Part shown: positions 32,465-38,628 of the stretch, in pieces
Layout: every line of letters starts with the position of its first letter
Numbering within the stretch: the stretch's first letter is position 1
Source of the DNA: Lachnospiraceae bacterium UBA7481
GTDB taxonomy: Bacteria > Bacillota > Clostridia > Lachnospirales > Lachnospiraceae
Assembly: GCA_002478505.1 (NCBI GenBank)
Contig: DLOP01000022.1
Coordinates: forward strand, 28,919-67,546
DNA length: 38,628 nucleotides
Reading direction: 5' to 3'
Made by a program: the position numbers and the translations under genes
Notes under the pieces: model-generated
Told to the model about the DNA's origin: nothing
The model's input: only the letters and a program-made list of their open reading frames with translations
Database searches by the model: none

Positions 32465-33340
32465 GTGGGAAGGATATACCAATGTGTAGGGCATTACGCC
32501 GAGACTGCATATACGATCAAAAGAACATGGATCCATGTCCACTGCGTGGAGGAACTGTGTTATTATATCTGCAATAATGCGTATCTGCTGGAGGGGGATT
32601 TTATCAATCAGGAGATGCTTCTGTGGCTGGATTCCGAATGTATGCTGCCTGCACTGGCAAAGACGCTTCGGGCACAGATCAGGCAGGGTGTCAGGCTGGA
32701 AGCTCAGATAAGGCTTTTGCTGGAAACGGTGCATTACTGTCCGGCAGAGGAGATCGATGCCATTGTCGGGATGATCGCAGCCAATGACAGTATGAACACC
32801 AAGCAAAAAAATAAGATACGCGCTGATTATTTTCTGAAGAATGAGCGGTATGCATTGGCGCTGCAGGCATATGAAGAACTGGCGGAGGAGCTGGAGGAAG
32901 AACAGAAAGAAAATGGGAATGAGAAAAATGGTAAGGATGAGAAAAATGATAAGCTGATGGCTTCCGTTTATTATAATATGGGCGTTATTTATGCGCATCT
33001 GTTCCTGTTTGGACAGGCTGGGGAATATTTTAAGATGGCTTATGAAAAGCAGGAGAAGGAGGAGTATCAGGTGGCTTATCTTGCCATCCGGCGGATACTC
33101 GGACCGGATGCGGAGTATCTTAGGCTGATTGGAGAAAATGAGGAGTATTATCAGGCTTCCAGAGTGCTGGAGCATATGATGGACAAGACGGATAAAGACT
33201 GGAAGACTTCGGAAGAACATCTTCGGTTTATGGAAATGCGGCGTCTGCGTGAAACGGGCAGCATAGAGGCGTACACCAGACAGGTGGAGCAGATGAACAG
33301 CGCTTATAAAGAGTTGTACAGAAATATGGTTATTGAATAA
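32465..33340 (+). CDS. Helical-repeat (TPR-like) protein of the DUF5716/5717 cluster
   Basis: A 291-residue cytoplasmic protein starting at GTG 32465 with AGAGGAG upstream. The first part (about 1-70) has Cys/Trp/His-rich helices (TWIHVHCVEELCYYICNNAYLL). From about residue 115 it reads as TPR units (NERYALALQAYEELAEELEEE, ASVYYNMGVIYAHLFLFGQAGEYFKMAYE) separated by a low-complexity Glu/Lys/Asn linker (about 143-160). It is probably a scaffold partner of the two larger proteins upstream. It starts 21 bases after the DUF5716 gene. No specific function can be read. Confidence 0.78.
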   Translation: MGRIYQCVGHYAETAYTIKRTWIHVHCVEELCYYICNNAYLLEGDFINQEMLLWLDSECMLPALAKTLRAQIRQGVRLEAQIRLLLETVHYCPAEEIDAIVGMIAANDSMNTKQKNKIRADYFLKNERYALALQAYEELAEELEEEQKENGNEKNGKDEKNDKLMASVYYNMGVIYAHLFLFGQAGEYFKMAYEKQEKEEYQVAYLAIRRILGPDAEYLRLIGENEEYYQASRVLEHMMDKTDKDWKTSEEHLRFMEMRRLRETGSIEAYTRQVEQMNSAYKELYRNMVIE

Positions 33341-33382
33341 AATTAATTTTATGTATAAGGTAATTGCGAAAGAGTTAAGTCC

Positions 33383-33481
33383 GGCTTACATAACTCTCTG
33401 CTTGAAAAAATATGTTCCAAAAACATCATAAATGAAATCATTTTTGGAACATATTTTTTCAAATTACGAGTTATGTACACC
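33383..33481 (-). repeat. 99-bp palindromic element, copy 2 (inverted)
   Basis: Same length and layout as the copy at 15682, in inverse orientation: outer arms of 14 bp (33383-33396 with 33468-33481, two mismatches), five-base internal loops, perfect 22-bp inner arms (33402-33423 and 33441-33462) and a 17-base loop that is the exact reverse complement of copy 1's. The outer portion of the inner arms is a different sequence from copy 1 yet fully paired. It splits the TPR-like gene from the coiled-coil gene. Confidence 0.88.
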
Positions 33482-33566
33482 TCATGCGTAAAATTATAGA
33501 ACGAAAAACTATAAAGCTATTGTTTTGCAAATGCCTAATTTTATGTATTATAGAGAGGTATAAATC

Positions 33567-34778
33567 TTGGGTTTTATTAAAAAGATTAAAGAAAAATGGA
33601 ATAGCTGGTATTATCACGATCTGGACGACGGGATAGAGGAGAATGAGCAGGATTGGAACCCGGAAAAAGAGGAGGTTACTGTCGAGCTGCCTAAGGAGGA
33701 GCAGTTTTTTCTGGATTCGGACCAGAGGACGGTGTTTATTCTGGAATCTCTTGGGCAGATGGCGGAAGCGGAAAAGCGTGGAGAGCAGTATCAGGATGAA
33801 TATGATGCGGTTACGGCGCTGCTGATGGATATGGAGGAGATTGACGGTCTTCCCGCTGATATTAAAGGTATGATCGTGGAACAGGCGCAGAAAGTAGTTA
33901 TGCTGGAGGATGAGCGGCGGAAGCTCTATCCCAAGACAAGCCGGCTTTCGGATCAGGCGGTCAGGAGGTTGGAACGTCTGGAGGCGGAGATACCGGACGG
34001 TATCAAAAAGATGCAGGAGGCGGAAGATTACCGCAGGCTGATCAAGCAGGATCTTCGGAAGCTGAGCGCAGATAAAAAGAGCTGTATCTACCAGAAGCAT
34101 GAATATGCTTCTGCATTGGTGAATACCCGGGGGATCGCGATGATCAGCGTGGTGACCATGATCATGTGTATGATCTTTCTGCTGATCCTGCAGTTTAGTT
34201 TTGATATGGACGTCCGTATCGGCTACATTATCGCCGGAGGCGTAGGCGCCGTGGCGCTGACCTTTTTGTACCTGCGCCATATGGAGGCGGGGACGGAGTC
34301 TAAGAAAGCGCAGAAGAAGCTGAACAAGCTGATCACCCTGCAGAATACGGTGAAGATCAGATATGTCAACAATACGAATCTCTTGTCTTATCTGTATATG
34401 AAATTTGGCGTTGAGGATTCGTCGGAACTGGAAAAACTGTGGGATGTTTTTGTGGAGGAGACGGGCGCCAGGTTAAAAGATGAAAAGCTCAGGGAAGATC
34501 TGGAGTATTATTATGACAAGCTGGCAGCGACGCTAAGACAGTACAGGATCAAGGATCCGGATATCTGGACTCACCAGTGTCAGGCATTGATCGACCGCAG
34601 GGAGATGGTGGAAGTCAGACATGCGCTGATTGCCAGAAGGCAGAAGCTGCGGGAGCAGATCGAATATAATAATAATATTGTGAAAAGTTCGAAATTGAAG
34701 ATTGAGAAAGTAAAGGAAAAATATCCGCAGTTTGCAAAGGAGATCGACCAGCTGGTAAATCAGTACCGGCCGAGGTGA
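33567..34778 (+). CDS. Coiled-coil membrane protein of the DUF5716/5717 cluster
   Basis: A 403-residue protein starting at TTG 33567 with AGAGAGG upstream. A long acidic, heptad-rich N-terminal region (about 20-185, coiled coil) precedes two membrane helices (about 192-212, MISVVTMIMCMIFLLILQFSF, and 218-236, IGYIIAGGVGAVALTFLYL) joined by a short loop. A second coiled coil ends the protein (about 240-403). Both coiled coils would lie in the cytoplasm, so it may anchor the cluster's soluble proteins to the membrane. No family recognised. It follows the TPR-like gene after a gap holding the 99-bp palindrome. Confidence 0.78.
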   Translation: MGFIKKIKEKWNSWYYHDLDDGIEENEQDWNPEKEEVTVELPKEEQFFLDSDQRTVFILESLGQMAEAEKRGEQYQDEYDAVTALLMDMEEIDGLPADIKGMIVEQAQKVVMLEDERRKLYPKTSRLSDQAVRRLERLEAEIPDGIKKMQEAEDYRRLIKQDLRKLSADKKSCIYQKHEYASALVNTRGIAMISVVTMIMCMIFLLILQFSFDMDVRIGYIIAGGVGAVALTFLYLRHMEAGTESKKAQKKLNKLITLQNTVKIRYVNNTNLLSYLYMKFGVEDSSELEKLWDVFVEETGARLKDEKLREDLEYYYDKLAATLRQYRIKDPDIWTHQCQALIDRREMVEVRHALIARRQKLREQIEYNNNIVKSSKLKIEKVKEKYPQFAKEIDQLVNQYRPR

Positions 34779-34819
34779 ACATCAGAATGGAAAGCGCAAT
34801 AAAAGATCAGAAATCATGT

Positions 34820-34848
34820 TTGACATATAAGATAATAGAATATATACT
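34820..34848 (+). promoter_or_regulatory. Strong promoter of the purC operon
   Basis: A consensus TTGACA at 34820-34825, 17-base spacer and TATACT at 34843-34848. The leader of about 90 bases to purC shows no recognisable purine riboswitch. Confidence 0.85.
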
Positions 34849-34946
34849 TAGCAGGGGAATTGTTATTTGTTGGAAGAGTAATATTGAAGTCTGGGCATTA
34901 TGATGGCTTTTAAAAAGATAAATTACAGAAAGGTAAGGGAACGGAC

Positions 34947-35654
34947 ATGAAAAAATTGGAGCAGCTTTATGAAGGAAAAGCAAAGAAGGTATTTTTGACG
35001 GATGATCCGGATGTGCTGATTGTAGATTATAAAGATGATGCGACGGCATTTAACGGAGAGAAGAAAGGAACTATCGTCGGCAAGGGCGTGATCAATAACC
35101 GCATGACCAACCATGTATTCAAGCTTTTGGAGAAGGAAGGCGTGCCCACACATTTTATTGAGGAACTGAGCGAGCGCGAAACTGCCGTGAAGAAAGTGGA
35201 GATCGTGCCGTTGGAGGTTATCATCAGAAACGTGGCAGCAGGAAGCTTTTCTAAAAGGCTTGGTGTGCCGGAGGGTACCCCCTTTGAAGAGCCGACGGTG
35301 GAGTTTTCCTATAAGAACGATGAATTGGGTGATCCGCTCATCAATGATTATTTTGCAAGGGCGCTGAATCTTGCCACATGGGAAGAGATCGAGACGATCA
35401 AGAAGTATGCATTTAAAGTAAATGAAGTTCTGAAGGCGTATTTTTTGCAGGCAGATATCAAGCTGATCGATTTTAAGATTGAGTTTGGCCGTTATCACGG
35501 AAGTATTATTTTAGCGGACGAGACCTCACCGGATACCTGCCGTCTGTGGGACGTGAATACCAATGAAAAATTGGATAAGGACCGTTTCCGCAGGGATCTT
35601 GGCAATGTGGAAGAAGCTTATAATGAAGTATTCAAGCGGTTGGGACTGGCGTAA
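34947..35654 (+). CDS. purC: Phosphoribosylaminoimidazole-succinocarboxamide synthase
   Basis: A 235-residue SAICAR synthetase, which joins CAIR and aspartate using ATP in step eight of purine biosynthesis. Signature motifs: LYEGKAKKVFLTDDPD (ATP-binding glycine loop), FNGEKKGTIVGKGVINNRMTN, VPLEVIIRNVAAGSFSKR, and LIDFKIEFGRYHGSIILADETSPDTCRLWD. Length is typical of the compact bacterial form. AGAAAGG lies upstream of the ATG at 34947. It heads a unit with purB and purA, so purine-responsive control is expected, though no PurR box or riboswitch was identified. Confidence 0.97.
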   Translation: MKKLEQLYEGKAKKVFLTDDPDVLIVDYKDDATAFNGEKKGTIVGKGVINNRMTNHVFKLLEKEGVPTHFIEELSERETAVKKVEIVPLEVIIRNVAAGSFSKRLGVPEGTPFEEPTVEFSYKNDELGDPLINDYFARALNLATWEEIETIKKYAFKVNEVLKAYFLQADIKLIDFKIEFGRYHGSIILADETSPDTCRLWDVNTNEKLDKDRFRRDLGNVEEAYNEVFKRLGLA

Positions 35655-35677
35655 TTGCAAAACGATAGGAGAGAATT

Positions 35678-36271
35678 ATGGAACAGATGCAGCCGAAGTT
35701 TAAAGTGATTTGTATAGGTTGTGGAGCTACAGTTTCAACAGAGGTATGTCCATATTGTGGCAGGACTACCGATGTTAGTACGAAAGATGCCTATTTGGAT
35801 TATCCCGAGTACAAGTGTAAGTCAGCAAAATTAACTTTTCTCAATGTAGGCTTCAGTGCGATATTCGCCTTGGCTTTTGGATTTTTTGGAATTCTTTTGC
35901 CTATAGTATTTGATGGAGTTCCCGGAAAAAATGAAAAGTTATCCATGATCGTCATGTTCATGCCCTTTGCGCTGATAGGCATCATTGCGTTTGTGCTCTG
36001 CTTTAATTTTTTGTACAGATATATAATGACTTCGATGGCAGGAAAAGAGATTCAAGGCATTGTATATGGATATGCAAATTCTAACTACACAGTAAATAAT
36101 CAAAATACTAAGACAGTAAAAATACTCATACAGACTGACAGCGGACCAAGATATATTTTTTATGATACGCAAGATTTTAAAAAGGCTTACAGTGTTAATG
36201 AAAAAGTCAGGCTGAAAGTTTGGAAGCATTGCTTCTTAATAATAGAAGATGATAATGCAAGACCAATTTAA
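35678..36271 (+). CDS. Zinc-ribbon membrane protein inside the purine operon
   Basis: A 197-residue protein: an N-terminal zinc ribbon (CIGCGATVSTEVCPYCGRTT, Cys at about 12, 15, 24 and 27), two membrane helices (about 54-78, LNVGFSAIFALAFGFFGILLPIVF, and 90-114, MIVMFMPFALIGIIAFVLCFNFLY), then a beta-rich cytoplasmic domain (GKEIQGIVYGYANSNYTVN). AGGAGAG precedes the ATG at 35678. The gene lies between purC and purB with tight gaps (23 and 21 bases). Its base composition is visibly more AT-rich than that of its pur neighbours, so it may have inserted into the operon. Function unknown. Confidence 0.78.
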   Translation: MEQMQPKFKVICIGCGATVSTEVCPYCGRTTDVSTKDAYLDYPEYKCKSAKLTFLNVGFSAIFALAFGFFGILLPIVFDGVPGKNEKLSMIVMFMPFALIGIIAFVLCFNFLYRYIMTSMAGKEIQGIVYGYANSNYTVNNQNTKTVKILIQTDSGPRYIFYDTQDFKKAYSVNEKVRLKVWKHCFLIIEDDNARPI

Positions 36272-36292
36272 GAATGGAAAGCGAGGAATACC

Positions 36293-37726
36293 ATGGCAAC
36301 AGATGTATATACCAGCCCGCTGTCAGAGCGATATGCAAGCAAGGAGATGCAGCATATCTTTTCGCAGGATATGAAGTTCAGGACATGGAGGAAGCTCTGG
36401 ATCGCATTGGCGGAAACAGAGAAGGAACTGGGTCTGGATATCACGCAGGAGCAGATTGATGAGTTAAAGGCGCATCAGGATGATATCAATTATGAAGATG
36501 CGAAAAAGCGGGAGAAGGAAGTAAGGCATGATGTGATGAGCCATGTCTATGCTTATGGACTGCAGTGTCCGAAGGCAAAGGGCATCATCCATCTGGGAGC
36601 AACGTCCTGCTATGTAGGCGACAATACGGATATCATTGTGATGAATGAGGCGCTGAAACTGATTAAAAAGAAGCTTGTCTGTGTCATCGATGAACTTTCT
36701 AAGTTTGCTGACCGGTACAAAGGGGTTCCGACGCTGGCATTTACACATTTCCAACCGGCGCAGCCCACGACGGTTGGAAAACGGGCGACTCTCTGGATGA
36801 ATGAGTTTGTGATGGATCTCGAGGATCTGGAATATGTGCAGGGTACATTAAAACTTCTGGGGTCTAAGGGAACCACGGGAACCCAGGCGAGTTTTTTGGA
36901 ATTATTTAACGGGGATCAGGAGACCATTGATAAAATTGATCCCATGATTGCCGAGAAGATGGGATTTGCGGCATGTTATCCGGTGTCCGGACAGACGTAT
37001 TCCCGTAAAGTGGATACCAGAGTGTGCAATATCCTTGCGGGGATTGCGGCAAGCGCCCATAAGATGAGTAATGATATCAGGTTATTGCAGCACCTGAAGG
37101 AAGTGGAAGAGCCGTTTGAAAAGAGCCAGATCGGATCCTCGGCGATGGCGTATAAGCGCAATCCCATGCGTTCGGAAAGGATCGCGTCTTTGTCCAGATA
37201 TGTGATGATCGATGCGTTGAATCCGGCAATTACATCCGCGACACAGTGGTTTGAGAGGACGCTGGATGATTCGGCGAATAAGAGGATATCGATTCCGGAG
37301 GGATTTCTGGCGGCAGACGGCATACTGGATCTGTGCCTGAATGTTGTAGATGGACTTGTGGTCAATGAAAAGGTGATCGAGAAACATCTGATGTCGGAGC
37401 TTCCGTTTATGGCGACAGAGAATATTATGATGGACGCAGTCAAGGCAGGAGGCGACAGGCAGGAGCTGCATGAGGAGATCAGAACCCTTTCCATGCAGGC
37501 AGGGGAGAACGTAAAGAAGCGGGGACTGGATAATAATCTGTTAGAGCTGATTGCAGAGGATGACTGTTTCCCTCTTACATTGGAACAGTTAAAGGAATCT
37601 ATGAAGCCGGAGCTTTATATCGGACGTTCTGTGATTCAGGTGGAGAAATATCTTAGCGGTGTGATAGCGCCTATTCTTGATGCTCATAAGGAGCTGCTGG
37701 GTGCGAAAGCTGAGATTGTCGTATAA
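36293..37726 (+). CDS. purB: Adenylosuccinate lyase
   Basis: A 477-residue fumarase/aspartase-superfamily enzyme acting twice in purine synthesis, splitting fumarate from SAICAR and from adenylosuccinate. Signature regions: HDVMSHVYAYG and IHLGATSCYVGDNTD (C1/C2 substrate residues), FTHFQPAQPTTVGKR, KGTTGTQASFLELF, and the C3 loop QIGSSAMAYKRNPMRSERI carrying the catalytic serine pair. The spelling SSAMAYKRNP is typical of the longer clostridial/eukaryote-like branch. The start is ATG 36293 (MATDVYTSPLSERYAS). It follows the zinc-ribbon gene and precedes purA by 37 bases. Confidence 0.97.
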   Translation: MATDVYTSPLSERYASKEMQHIFSQDMKFRTWRKLWIALAETEKELGLDITQEQIDELKAHQDDINYEDAKKREKEVRHDVMSHVYAYGLQCPKAKGIIHLGATSCYVGDNTDIIVMNEALKLIKKKLVCVIDELSKFADRYKGVPTLAFTHFQPAQPTTVGKRATLWMNEFVMDLEDLEYVQGTLKLLGSKGTTGTQASFLELFNGDQETIDKIDPMIAEKMGFAACYPVSGQTYSRKVDTRVCNILAGIAASAHKMSNDIRLLQHLKEVEEPFEKSQIGSSAMAYKRNPMRSERIASLSRYVMIDALNPAITSATQWFERTLDDSANKRISIPEGFLAADGILDLCLNVVDGLVVNEKVIEKHLMSELPFMATENIMMDAVKAGGDRQELHEEIRTLSMQAGENVKKRGLDNNLLELIAEDDCFPLTLEQLKESMKPELYIGRSVIQVEKYLSGVIAPILDAHKELLGAKAEIVV

Positions 37727-37763
37727 AGTATAGAGATATGGTATGAAATGAGGAGGCTTATTT

Positions 37764-38628
37764 ATGGTAAAAGCAGTAGTCGGAGCTAATTGGGGAGATG
37801 AGGGAAAAGGCAAGATCACAGACATGCTGGCAGAAGACGCCGATATCATCGTCAGATTTCAGGGCGGCGCCAATGCGGGACACACCATTAAAAACAAATA
37901 TGGTAAATTTGCGCTGCATACGCTGCCATCCGGTGTATTTTATGATCATACCACCAGTGTGATTGGTAATGGCGTGGCGCTCAATATCCCCATTTTATTT
38001 AAGGAAGTGCAGGAGATCGTTGAGAAGGGAGTACCCAAGCCAAAGATTCTGGTATCGGAACGGGCTCAGATGGTGATGCCTTATCACGTTCTGTTTGACC
38101 AGTATGAGGAAGAACGTCTTGCAGGAAAATCTTTTGGATCAACAAAGTCCGGAATTGCGCCGTTTTATTCGGATAAATATGCGAAGATCGGATTTCAGGT
38201 ATGTGAACTTTTTGATGAGTCTGCTTTAAAGGAAAAGCTTGCAAGGGTGGCGGAGACAAAGAATGTCCTGCTGGAACATCTTTACCACAAACCGCTTCTG
38301 AATGTGGATGAGTTGTTTGAAACGCTGATGGAATATAAGAAGATGGTAGAACCTTATGTATGCGATGTGTCAGCATTTTTAGACAAGGCGTTGAAGGAAG
38401 GAAAGACTGTTCTTTTGGAGGGACAGCTGGGAACATTGAAGGATACGGACCATGGTATCTATCCTATGGTTACCTCCTCCAATACACTGGCGGCCTATGG
38501 CGCAGTTGGCGCAGGTATCCCGCCGTATGAGATCAAGGAGATCATCACAGTATGTAAAGCATATTCCTCTGCGGTTGGAGCAGGCGCTTTTGTATCGGAA
38601 ATTTTCGGAGAAGAGGCGGATGAACTCA
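37764..38628 (+). CDS. purA: Adenylosuccinate synthetase (partial, runs off the window)
   Basis: The first 288 residues of PurA, which joins IMP and aspartate with GTP to give adenylosuccinate, the substrate of PurB. GANWGDEGKGKITDM is the GTP P-loop with the catalytic Asp, QGGANAGHTIKNKYGKFALHTLPSG the IMP loop with catalytic His, and STKSGIAPFYSDKYAKIGFQ and LEGQLGTLKDTDHGIYPMVTSSN further conserved blocks. GANWGDEGKGK in place of the common GAQWGDEGKGK and the LEGQLGTLKD spelling mark a sub-branch of the family. AGGAGG at 37751-37756 lies upstream of the ATG. The reading frame is open to the last base, so the 3' part lies outside. Confidence 0.96.
   Translation, partial: MVKAVVGANWGDEGKGKITDMLAEDADIIVRFQGGANAGHTIKNKYGKFALHTLPSGVFYDHTTSVIGNGVALNIPILFKEVQEIVEKGVPKPKILVSERAQMVMPYHVLFDQYEEERLAGKSFGSTKSGIAPFYSDKYAKIGFQVCELFDESALKEKLARVAETKNVLLEHLYHKPLLNVDELFETLMEYKKMVEPYVCDVSAFLDKALKEGKTVLLEGQLGTLKDTDHGIYPMVTSSNTLAAYGAVGAGIPPYEIKEIITVCKAYSSAVGAGAFVSEIFGEEADEL

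Noticed and set aside
32360..34280. Minus-strand frames of 269-286 codons in the DUF5716 cluster
   Set aside because: They run antisense to well-supported genes, are rich in His/Leu/Ile/Arg as typical for shadows, and lack start signals.
34849..34946. Purine riboswitch in the purC leader
   Set aside because: The leader is short and I found no conserved three-way junction core or terminator hairpin.

Overview
The window looks like a chromosomal segment of a spore-forming Firmicute, most likely a Lachnospiraceae-type Clostridium relative. The grounds are the gene style (a spore coat protein, a SpoIID-like protein, agr quorum sensing, a CIRCE/HrcA heat-shock operator, strong AGGAGG ribosome binding sites, some TTG/GTG starts) and a DUF5717/DUF5716-type operon that I associate with this family from memory. 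No rRNA, phage structural genes, intact transposase or CRISPR array was seen.

Layout. (1) 1-1505: the end of iorA, then iorB (indolepyruvate:ferredoxin oxidoreductase), a small coupled gene of unknown function and a DUF4236 protein. (2) About 1.7-13.1 kb: an AT-rich accessory stretch. It holds a RhuM-family gene with a catalytically degenerate Fic-like partner; a complete agr-like quorum-sensing locus (LytTR regulator, GHKL kinase, AgrB, and a 49-residue AgrD missing from standard ORF lists); a secreted papain-like protease with a lipoprotein; two tandem paralogs of unknown function; an intact class II Fic protein; and a truncated DinJ/RelB-like antitoxin. It ends at a tRNA-Thr(GGT) gene on the minus strand with its own promoter and terminator. 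(3) 13.2-18.1 kb: a zinc-ribbon membrane protein, a CotF-like spore coat protein, a PpiC-type foldase lipoprotein and htpG under a CIRCE operator. (4) 18.1-20.7 kb, minus strand: a phosphodiester-glycosidase (NAGPA) membrane protein behind a structured leader, then a bitopic membrane protein. (5) 21.0-25.0 kb: three tandem modular lipoprotein paralogs. (6) 25.1-27.3 kb: a SpoIID-like/peptidoglycan-binding protein (minus) and an orphan protein with a FliD-like flavour. (7) 27.5-34.8 kb: a four-gene cluster of unknown function (DUF5717 giant, actin/Hsp70-fold DUF5716, helical-repeat protein, coiled-coil membrane protein). (8) 34.8 kb to the end: purC, a zinc-ribbon membrane protein, purB and purA (cut by the window edge).

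How parts work together. The agr genes form a self-contained circuit: AgrB should process AgrD to a five-membered CSGLT thiolactone, the kinase senses it, and the LytTR regulator probably binds CGWTTTCTGC direct repeats found as a pair before its own gene and again before agrB, each just upstream of a sigma-A-like -35. The secreted protease and lipoprotein follow directly and are candidate outputs.

The most unusual non-coding signal is a 99-bp palindromic element present twice (15682-15780 and, inverted, 33383-33481). The copies share ends, loop and internal-loop geometry, but their stem arms differ in sequence while staying perfectly paired. A pseudoknot-capable leader with an early terminator precedes the minus-strand NAGPA gene.
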